Source of the DNA: a bacterium
Lineage (GTDB): Bacteria; Bacteroidota; Ignavibacteria; Kapaibacteriales; UBA2268
Length of the DNA: 14,348 nucleotides
Assembly (NCBI GenBank): GCA_030426865.1
Contig: JAUHXN010000040.1
Span: 1 to 14,348, forward strand
Direction of reading: 5' to 3'
The notes under the pieces were generated by a model. That model saw nothing but the letters and a program-made list of their open reading frames with translations, was not told where the DNA came from and did not search any database. A program made the translations under genes and the position numbers. Below are positions 7,946-14,348 of this stretch, in pieces (the first letter of the stretch is position 1; every line of letters starts with the position of its first letter).

Positions 7946-10087
7946 ATGAATAAAGAACAACTCACCGATCAATTATTATTAGTATTGTCAGATACCCCGA
8001 AACCTCTAAATATCAGTCAAATATTAAAAGAATTAGACGCTAATTCAAATGGAATTGAATCTTCCAACATAGAAGAAATATTAGTTGAACTATCAGAAAA
8101 TAAACTTGTATCTAAAAATAGCAAAGGAAAATATAAGCTATTTGATAATTCGACTGATGTCTACGAAGGATATTATAATTACAAAAGAGGTCATTCTGTA
8201 GTTGTAGTTATAGATTCAGAAAACAGTATTTTTTATGTTGAAAATGAGCATAGTTATACTGCTCTAGATGGTGATAAAGTATTGGTCAAATTGAGTGATA
8301 TAAAGAAAGGTAAGAAATACGGTGTAGTAGTTGATATAGTAGAAAGAAAGAATAATGAGATAGAAGGAACAGTAGAATTTAGTGGTGGTGAATACTATCT
8401 AAAAACAAATCCTGATAAGTATAGATACGATTTTTTAATAGAATGGCATGATGATTTAGGTTTGTTGGAAGGTAAGAAAGCTAAAGGAGTCTTAACAAAT
8501 TGGAGTAATCCGAAAAAGCCACCAAAAGTAAAGGTAAAAGTAGTGAACGAAAATATAGAAGATTTAAGGTCGGCTTTCGATAGAATAGTAGATGAATATG
8601 AACTAAATGAAGTATTTCCTGATAAAGTTCAAAAAGAAGCTAACAAGATAAAAGACCCGAGTGAAACTAAAATTAGCAAGGGACGAAAAGATATAAGAGA
8701 TAAATTTATCATCACCGTTGATCCAGCAGATGCTAAGGATTTTGATGATGCCATCTCTTTAGAATATGATGAAAATAATAATATAGTTCTAGGAGTGCAT
8801 ATAGCAGACGTAAGCTTTTATGTTCCTGAGAACTCAGAGATAGACATAGAAGCACGAGAAAGGGGTAATAGTACATATCTAGTAGATAGAGTTGTACCTA
8901 TGCTACCAGAGGTGCTATCGAACGATATTTGCTCACTCAAGCCGAACATAGATAGAAATGCTTTTTCAGTCTTTATGACATTGGATAGTAATTATGAATT
9001 AATTCACTATGAATTACATGAGACCCTTATCAATAGTAAAAAAAGATATAGCTATGAAGAAGCTCTAGACGCAATAAATGGTGGCAAGGACGAGAATTCG
9101 GAGCTAATGCAAACATTAGCTGAAATTTCTCAAAAGTTAAGGCATAAGAGATTTGAAAATGGTGGGATTAATTTCTCTAGTTCAGAGTTACGTTTTGAGC
9201 TGAATGAAGATAGAATCCCAATAAAAAGTAATATAAAGAGTGCAACAAAATCTACTCAAATGATAGAAGAGTTCATGCTTTTAGCGAATCGTTCTGTTAC
9301 ATTATTTGTAAAAGAGTTGAGTAAAAAAGCAGGTAATATGGAAACTCTTCCTTTTATATATAGAATTCACGAAGATCCTGACAGAGCTATTGTTAATGAA
9401 GCATTTCAGTTTATCGGTCATTTGACTGGCAATAAGTTCAAAAAAGTAAGTGAAGTAAGAGCTAAAGATATAAACAATATTTTAAATAGATTTGAGGATA
9501 CTCCGAACTCCCCTGTTATTAATCAGGTTTTAATTAGGTCTATGGCTAAAGCTATTTATTCTCAAAAGAATTATGGTCACTTTGGACTAGGATTTGAAGA
9601 TTATACCCACTTTACATCTCCTATCAGAAGATATGCAGATCTAGTTGTTCATAGATTGCTAAAAGAATATATGAAATCAAAGGGTAAAGCATCCAAATCT
9701 AGAATCGATTACTTAAAACCTTTTACTAAATCAGTTTCAGACCATATCTCACTTACTGAACGAAAATCTATGGAAGCAGAAAGAGCTAGCAACAAACTGG
9801 CTGCAGTGATAATGGTTCGTAACAAAGTTGGTAACGAATACAATGGTACTGTAACTGGTGTTATTAATTTCGGATTATTTCTTATATTAGACGAGTTAAA
9901 TGTAGAAGGTTTACTACATGTTAAAGATTTAGGAAATGATTATTACCGTTTTGACGAAAAAAATCTGAAATTCGTTGGTAAAAGAACTAAAACAGAATTT
10001 ACGATTGGCACTAGACTTAGAGTAAAAATAGCAAAAATTAATATTGGTAAATCACAAATAGATTTTGAATTTATTGAGAAGTTATAA
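7946..10087 (+). CDS. rnr: Ribonuclease R (RNase II/RNB family 3'-5' exoribonuclease)
   Basis: Processive 3'-5' hydrolytic exoribonuclease that degrades structured RNA. I prefer the ATG at 7946, one base after the upstream stop, giving 713 residues; a GTG at 7931 would add five residues and overlap the previous gene by 14 bases. Domains in order are an N-terminal winged helix (about 1-65), two cold-shock OB folds (about 72-205), the RNB catalytic domain (about 240-575) and a C-terminal S1 domain (about 630-713). The catalytic Asp set is D259, D265, D267 and D268, in VDPADAKDFDDA, with the same spacing as E. coli D272/D278/D280/D281. HFTSPIRRYADLVVHRLL (555-572) is the other hallmark. It is about 100 residues shorter than E. 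coli RNase R and lacks the basic tail. Its stop overlaps the ribE start by one base (TAATG), suggesting translational coupling. Confidence 0.96.
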   Translation: MNKEQLTDQLLLVLSDTPKPLNISQILKELDANSNGIESSNIEEILVELSENKLVSKNSKGKYKLFDNSTDVYEGYYNYKRGHSVVVVIDSENSIFYVENEHSYTALDGDKVLVKLSDIKKGKKYGVVVDIVERKNNEIEGTVEFSGGEYYLKTNPDKYRYDFLIEWHDDLGLLEGKKAKGVLTNWSNPKKPPKVKVKVVNENIEDLRSAFDRIVDEYELNEVFPDKVQKEANKIKDPSETKISKGRKDIRDKFIITVDPADAKDFDDAISLEYDENNNIVLGVHIADVSFYVPENSEIDIEARERGNSTYLVDRVVPMLPEVLSNDICSLKPNIDRNAFSVFMTLDSNYELIHYELHETLINSKKRYSYEEALDAINGGKDENSELMQTLAEISQKLRHKRFENGGINFSSSELRFELNEDRIPIKSNIKSATKSTQMIEEFMLLANRSVTLFVKELSKKAGNMETLPFIYRIHEDPDRAIVNEAFQFIGHLTGNKFKKVSEVRAKDINNILNRFEDTPNSPVINQVLIRSMAKAIYSQKNYGHFGLGFEDYTHFTSPIRRYADLVVHRLLKEYMKSKGKASKSRIDYLKPFTKSVSDHISLTERKSMEAERASNKLAAVIMVRNKVGNEYNGTVTGVINFGLFLILDELNVEGLLHVKDLGNDYYRFDEKNLKFVGKRTKTEFTIGTRLRVKIAKINIGKSQIDFEFIEKL

Positions 10088-10680
10088 TGTTCACAGGTTT
10101 AATTGAAGAAGTCGGGAATATAACTAATATTGAAAAAGCAGGAGAGGCAGTCGAATTAGTTATAGAATGTAGTGAAATATTAGCAGACGCTGATATAGAT
10201 GATTCTATATGTGTTAATGGAGTATGTTTAACGGTAGAATCTTTCACAGATAATTCATTCAAAGCAACTGCAGTAGAAGAGACTATGCGAAAAACGAATC
10301 TTGGTGATTTGGTTATAGGTTCGTCTGTCAATTTAGAAAGAGCCATGAGTGCCGGCGATAGATTTGGTGGACATTATGTTCAAGGTCACACAGATACTAC
10401 AACTACTGTCCATAGTGTAGTCAAAGAAACTAAGAATTGGCTTTTTACTTTTGATATCCCAGAAAACTCAGCAAAATACTTAGTAGATAGAGGGTCAATT
10501 ACTATTAATGGTGTCAGTCTGACTATAGCTACAATTCAAGATAATAAATTCACAGTAGCAATTATCCCCCATACTTTTGAACATACTACTTTTAAAGATT
10601 TCCAACCTGGTACGAGAGTAAATTTGGAATTTGATATAATTGGAAAGTATGTCGAGAATATGCTCAAGTATAAAGATTAA
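10087..10680 (+). CDS. ribE: Riboflavin synthase, alpha chain
   Basis: Catalyses dismutation of two 6,7-dimethyl-8-ribityllumazine molecules to riboflavin plus a pyrimidinedione, the last step of riboflavin synthesis, in the cytoplasm. At 197 residues it has normal length, with the internal two-fold repeat of the family: MFTGLIEEVG at 1-10, SICVNGVCLTV at 40-50, and GGHYVQGHTD at 94-103, then the second barrel with GSITINGVSLTI at 136-147, IPHTFEHTTF at 160-169, and a C-terminal trimerisation helix around 184-195. It shares one base with the rnr stop and is 6 bases before the barrel gene. No other rib gene is nearby and no FMN riboswitch is seen, so regulation probably follows the operon promoter at 5796-5827. 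Confidence 0.97.
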   Translation: MFTGLIEEVGNITNIEKAGEAVELVIECSEILADADIDDSICVNGVCLTVESFTDNSFKATAVEETMRKTNLGDLVIGSSVNLERAMSAGDRFGGHYVQGHTDTTTTVHSVVKETKNWLFTFDIPENSAKYLVDRGSITINGVSLTIATIQDNKFTVAIIPHTFEHTTFKDFQPGTRVNLEFDIIGKYVENMLKYKD

Positions 10681-10686
10681 AAGACA

Positions 10687-12033
10687 ATGCTTGCCATTTT
10701 GAACATATTATATCTCCTACTTCCTATCAGCCAAACTGGTAGTGAAACAGGAGTTAATATAATAGCTGGGCCAAACCTCGAATATACGAAACTACAATCT
10801 GTCGATAGTCAAACCTATTTTTATGGTGAAGAAGAATTCCAAACGGGGTTTCACTATGGCTTGGGAGGATACTATAATTACTACTTCGATAGGGATTACT
10901 ACTTAGGTTTAAAGGCATCATATATACATTTAAATACTACATTTAGAGAATTTGAACCTGAAGTTATAAATATAGATGGTCAAGCTGTTGATGGAGAATT
11001 CGAACATTATTTTGATTACAATATAGAGACAATCAATTTGACTTTAGGGGGTGGTTACAGACTAAGCCAGAGATTTGCTGTTGAAGTTGGAATTCTCTAT
11101 ACCTCCCCTATCTCAGATTATCAAATACACAGCAAAGAGACGATAGTAAAGCCTGTAGATGCTGGTGTTTTTAAGGAGGAAGGAACAAGAATTAGAAATG
11201 AGCAACGGTTTTCAATCCCTTCTAGTAGTTCTAAATTTGGTGCTTCGCTTGGATTGAATGGCTTATTTCCAATGAACAAAAGCGAGACTATTTTCCTAAA
11301 GCCGTCATTATCATATAGCTATATATTCTCCGAAAACTTAGACAATCTAACTAGCTGGAAGACTGACTTCATAGACTTATCAGTAGGTGTTAGTTTCATT
11401 CTAGGAGAAAATGAGATCTTCGGAGAAAAAAACAAAGTTATAGAACCAGAGTTCACAATCGCTTTATTTGAGTTAAATGGAACAGTGGAGCGTTCATTGA
11501 GGAAAATTCAAATGAGTTATGCTGAAGCTAAGGATCTTAAAAGCATCAATACGAATGAAGTAGTTCTCAAATCAAGAAGAAACTTAATAACTTATGTTGG
11601 TATTAAAAATAAGCTTAATAGAACTATTAGTTTCAAAGTACTAGCGAACGAAAAACAAATGTATAAAATAGAGAGTTTAGAAGAATCTAACCGCTTAGAG
11701 ATAGATATTGATAATCTAGTAAAGAAAACTGATGATAAAGAGCTATACTTCATAGTAGAATCTGAAGATGGGTATGATAAGCAATTAGATATACCCGTTG
11801 AGTTCAATAAATCTGGCGAATTAAGCTATATTCTAACTAATAACTCTGAAGAGATAGTCGATTACCTAAACAATCATCAATCGAAGAAATACGAACTATA
11901 CACAGAAGACAAATCTATCTACAAATCACTATCTAAATCTTCTTCTTCAAATATCACAATTCTCCCCAAAGGGAACTTCCCTTATCATTTCAACCAGCTA
12001 GAAGGTATGAAGTATCTTCTTGTTGTTGAATGA
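10687..12033 (+). CDS. Outer-membrane beta-barrel protein with an unrecognised C-terminal domain
   Basis: This 448-residue protein has a short hydrophobic signal sequence (residues 1-15) and an N-terminal region (about 20-240) of amphipathic, aromatic-rich strands separated by polar loops. Examples are GLGGYYNYYF (58-67), YYLGLKASYIHL (71-82), INLTLGGGYRL (116-126), FAVEVGILYTS (130-140) and FIDLSVGVSFIL (228-239). This fits a small outer-membrane barrel of eight to ten strands. A further domain of about 200 residues (about 250-448) is mixed alpha/beta, lacks aromatic strand ends, and begins EPEFTIALFELNGTVE. I see no OmpA peptidoglycan-binding motif in it and cannot name the family; it would lie in the periplasm if the barrel is N-terminal. 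The gene lies 6 bases after ribE and is the last of the operon. It ends only 10 bases from the convergent acs stop, with no clear terminator between. Confidence 0.75.
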   Translation: MLAILNILYLLLPISQTGSETGVNIIAGPNLEYTKLQSVDSQTYFYGEEEFQTGFHYGLGGYYNYYFDRDYYLGLKASYIHLNTTFREFEPEVINIDGQAVDGEFEHYFDYNIETINLTLGGGYRLSQRFAVEVGILYTSPISDYQIHSKETIVKPVDAGVFKEEGTRIRNEQRFSIPSSSSKFGASLGLNGLFPMNKSETIFLKPSLSYSYIFSENLDNLTSWKTDFIDLSVGVSFILGENEIFGEKNKVIEPEFTIALFELNGTVERSLRKIQMSYAEAKDLKSINTNEVVLKSRRNLITYVGIKNKLNRTISFKVLANEKQMYKIESLEESNRLEIDIDNLVKKTDDKELYFIVESEDGYDKQLDIPVEFNKSGELSYILTNNSEEIVDYLNNHQSKKYELYTEDKSIYKSLSKSSSSNITILPKGNFPYHFNQLEGMKYLLVVE

Positions 12034-12043
12034 TATAAATTAT

Positions 12044-13921
12044 TTAATCATCTAAAGTAGAGATATTTCCTGGGTCTTCGCCTAGTGCTTTTGCTTTTAG
12101 TACTCTACGCATTATCTTACCGCTTCTTGTTTTTGGTAGCGAGTCAATAAACTCCACGGATTGCGGCTTTGCAATTGGTCCAACTTCTTTTCCAACGTGT
12201 TGAGTAAGTTCTAACTTCAATTCTTCAGTGGGATTAACTCCGTTCACTAATATCACATAAGTATATATTGCATTACCTTTAAGTTCGTGTGGCATACCAA
12301 TAGCAGCAGCTTCTGCAACGGAGGGGTGGCTTACGAGTGCAGATTCTATCTCGGCAGTTCCTAATCTATATCCACTAACTTTTATTACATCATCTACCCG
12401 ACCTATCACCCAATAATAGCCATCTTCGTCACGTTTTGCACTATCACCTGTCAAGTAATACCCTGGATATTTCGACCAATATTGAGTCTTGTATCTTTCA
12501 TCATCACCATATATAGTTCTCATCATAGATGGCCAAGGATTTTTTATAACCAGATTCCCTTCTTCCCCATTAGCTACAGGATTACCGTCATCATCGAGTA
12601 TATCCATTAAAATTCCTGGGAAAGGACGAGTACCAGAACCTGGTTTCAGTGGAACTGATGGCATAGGTGTTATCATAAACATTCCTGTTTCTGTCTGCCA
12701 CCAAGTGTCCATTATCGGGCATTCGCTATTACCAATAGTTTCATAATACCATCTCCACGCCTCTGGGTTTATAGGTTCGCCTACAGAGCCAAGTAATCGC
12801 AACGAAGATAAATCGTGACGCCTTGGCCAAGCGTCTCCGTATCTCATTAGTCCACGTATAGCAGTTGGTGCAGTATAGAGTATGTTAATACCATATTTTT
12901 CAACTATAGACCACCATCTATCTGGATAAGGGAAATTTGGAGCACCTTCATATATCATAGATGTAGCTCCATTCAGCAATGGGCCATATACAATATAGCT
13001 GTGCCCAGTTATCCAACCTGGATCGGCAGCACACCAATATCTATCTTCATCATGAATATCGAATACATATTTTAGTGAAGTATAGGTCCCTACCATATAT
13101 CCTCCATGAGTATGGAGAATCGCTTTTGGTTTACCTGTTGTACCCGATGTATATAGCATAAAAAGTGGGTCTTCTGCATCAAGTATTTCGGCCTCACACT
13201 TCGATGATGCAATAGGCATTTCCATTAACTTATGATACCAATGGTCTCTACCAGCTACCATTTCTACTTCATTTTTAACTCTTTGCACACAAATAATAGT
13301 ATCTACATAACCTGAACGATCAGCAGCTTCATTTGCAATTTTCTTGAGCTCTACTACTTTTCCTCTTTGGTAAGAACCATCGCATGTAATTAAAACTTTA
13401 GATTGACTGTTCTCGATTCTCTCATGCAGTGCTTCGGTAGAGAACCCACCATATACAACCGAGTGAACAGCTCCAATTCTAGCGCAAGCAAGCATAGCAA
13501 TGACCTGTTCCATTACTCTTCCCATATATATAGTGACTCTATCACCTTTTTTTACTCCAAAGCTCTTAAGCACATTTGAGAATTTACTTACTTCTCTGTG
13601 CAAAGCGAAGTAAGAAACAGACTTAGTCTCCCCTTGCTCTGATTCCCATATATAAGCAATTTTATTTCTGTTAGCCGTAGTTAAATGAACATCAAGACAA
13701 TTATAAGTTATGTTAGTCTGTGCACCTACGAAAAATTTGTAAAAAGGTGCATTCGTATCATCTATGTATTTATCCCACTTTTTATGCCAATGGAGTTCAT
13801 CTGCCATTCCAGTCCAGAACTGTTCTGGATCAGCTTGAGCTGATTCATTTAATTTATTCCAATCCTTAATATGGGCTTTTTCAATAACTTTTTGAGAGGG
13901 ATTATATAATTTCTGAGTCAT
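12044..13921 (-). CDS. acs: Acetyl-CoA synthetase (AMP-forming)
   Basis: Activates acetate to acetyl-CoA through acetyl-AMP in the cytoplasm. The protein has 625 residues, slightly shorter than the 652 of enteric Acs. Family motifs are complete: the P-loop-like YTSGTTGKPKAILHTHGG (257-274), WCAADPGWITGHSY (296-309), DTWWQTETG (405-413) including the acetate-pocket Trp, TGDSAKRDEDGYYWVIGRVDD (491-511), and KVSGYRLGTAEIE (514-526). The acylation-controlled Lys is K602 in PKTRSGKIMRR, corresponding to K609 of Salmonella Acs, so regulation by lysine acetylation is possible. The pocket Trp argues for acetate rather than longer acids. It is read after a TauE/SafE-type permease with a 20-base gap, probably as one transcript. 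No Shine-Dalgarno sequence is visible before the ATG. Confidence 0.97.
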   Translation of the reverse strand: MTQKLYNPSQKVIEKAHIKDWNKLNESAQADPEQFWTGMADELHWHKKWDKYIDDTNAPFYKFFVGAQTNITYNCLDVHLTTANRNKIAYIWESEQGETKSVSYFALHREVSKFSNVLKSFGVKKGDRVTIYMGRVMEQVIAMLACARIGAVHSVVYGGFSTEALHERIENSQSKVLITCDGSYQRGKVVELKKIANEAADRSGYVDTIICVQRVKNEVEMVAGRDHWYHKLMEMPIASSKCEAEILDAEDPLFMLYTSGTTGKPKAILHTHGGYMVGTYTSLKYVFDIHDEDRYWCAADPGWITGHSYIVYGPLLNGATSMIYEGAPNFPYPDRWWSIVEKYGINILYTAPTAIRGLMRYGDAWPRRHDLSSLRLLGSVGEPINPEAWRWYYETIGNSECPIMDTWWQTETGMFMITPMPSVPLKPGSGTRPFPGILMDILDDDGNPVANGEEGNLVIKNPWPSMMRTIYGDDERYKTQYWSKYPGYYLTGDSAKRDEDGYYWVIGRVDDVIKVSGYRLGTAEIESALVSHPSVAEAAAIGMPHELKGNAIYTYVILVNGVNPTEELKLELTQHVGKEVGPIAKPQSVEFIDSLPKTRSGKIMRRVLKAKALGEDPGNISTLDD

Positions 13922-13941
13922 TTTTCTACTATGTTTATTTA

Positions 13942-14348
13942 TTAAATCACGCCTAATCCAATTGCGATAGACACTAATATAAGCAAAATTCCTAAAAGAA
14001 ATCGTACGAATTTTATAGTTACTTGTTTAAGAAAGTATTTTCCTAGTATAGCACCTATAATAGCAAAAAAACTAGCAGCAATCAACAAGTCGTAATTCAT
14101 TTCTAAGCCATTGACTACCATCTCATATTCATAGACTAAAAGTCTAGAAATATCTACAAACAAAGATATAAATATACCAGTCGCTACAAACTTCTCTTTT
14201 GGTAAATCTAGTTTTATTAAAAAAGCACTTCTTATAGCTCCTTGATGACCAGAAAGTCCACCGAAAAAACCGCTAAGAGCACCTCCGAAAGGGAGTATTT
14301 TTTTCGGGATTTTTATATCTTGCAATGATGGTATTAAATCTAATATTG
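13942..14348 (-). CDS. TauE/SafE-family membrane permease, C-terminal part (5' end outside window)
   Basis: The open frame continues without a stop to the right edge, giving 134 residues of the C-terminal half. A TTG at 14325 could be mistaken for a start, but the residues before it (ILDLIPS) are open and continue the protein, so the true start lies beyond 14348. The hallmark GGALSGFFGGLSGHQGAIRSAF of the family's second repeat is present (read as two overlapping halves around GGLSGHQGA). About three hydrophobic helices follow: one containing FVATGIFISLFV, one containing LLIAASFFAIIGAILG, and one containing FLLGILLILVSIAIGLGVI at the C-terminus. Family members are proposed exporters of sulfite or organosulfur and other anions; the substrate here is unknown. 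It lies 20 bases upstream of acs on the same strand, so transport of a small carboxylate or sulfonate linked to acetyl-CoA formation is conceivable but not shown. Confidence 0.85.
   Translation of the reverse strand, partial: ILDLIPSLQDIKIPKKILPFGGALSGFFGGLSGHQGAIRSAFLIKLDLPKEKFVATGIFISLFVDISRLLVYEYEMVVNGLEMNYDLLIAASFFAIIGAILGKYFLKQVTIKFVRFLLGILLILVSIAIGLGVI

Noticed and set aside
12031..12050. Imperfect palindrome TGAT...ATCA spanning the two convergent stop codons
   Set aside because: Only outer TGAT/ATCA and a few inner A-T pairs match, with no GC stem and no T tract, so it is too weak to be called a bidirectional terminator.
12489..13161. Short plus-strand open frames within acs
   Set aside because: They are antisense to conserved acs motifs and show no family features of their own.
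14323..14325. TTG at 14325 as the start of a short 127-residue membrane protein
   Set aside because: The frame is open to the window edge, and the conserved second-half TauE/SafE motif follows directly, so this is an internal Leu codon of a longer protein.

Overview
The window is AT-rich chromosomal DNA from a bacterium of the Bacteroidota/Chlorobiota/Ignavibacteria side of the FCB group. This rests on four things: a giant periplasmic two-propeller sensor with a Y_Y_Y domain, genes that mostly lack Shine-Dalgarno sequences, Bacteroidota-type signal peptides (one ending ...YGQ), and a full match to the Bacteroidota promoter (TTTG, 20 bases, TATATTTG). A GAF/GGDEF-type protein, uncommon in classical Bacteroidetes, leans towards an Ignavibacteria- or Kapabacteria-like lineage. 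That placement is inference, not proof.

Layout. (1) Positions 1-3205, minus strand, hold one uninterrupted open frame that runs off the left edge. It encodes a sensor with a signal peptide, about 14 propeller blades, a Y_Y_Y domain, one membrane helix and two PAS-like domains; its output domain lies outside the window. (2) Divergent from it, sucD (succinyl-CoA ligase alpha) and ndk (nucleoside diphosphate kinase) form a short operon that ends at a strong terminator at 4673-4702. (3) A single gene follows for a secreted protein of unknown function (4803-5774). (4) A good promoter at 5796-5827 starts a tightly packed four-gene operon: a membrane protein with two GAF domains and a degenerate GGDEF domain, RNase R, riboflavin synthase alpha chain, and an outer-membrane barrel protein with an unrecognised C-terminal domain. 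The gaps are 1 base, a 1-base overlap and 6 bases. (5) Converging on that operon from the right is a minus-strand pair: a TauE/SafE-family permease (5' end outside the window) followed 20 bases later by acs (acetyl-CoA synthetase).

Most named genes are housekeeping: TCA cycle and substrate-level NTP production (sucD, ndk), RNA turnover (rnr), flavin synthesis (ribE) and acetate activation (acs). SucD and Ndk are a sensible pair, because succinyl-CoA ligase makes ATP or GTP and Ndk balances the NTP pool. The less ordinary items are the propeller sensor, the GAF-GAF protein whose GGDEF signature is destroyed, the barrel protein with its extra C-terminal domain, and the secreted orphan. I saw no CRISPR array, tRNA, rRNA, insertion sequence or phage gene. 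I found no convincing evidence of a wholly new multi-gene system; the best candidates for new biology are individual proteins.
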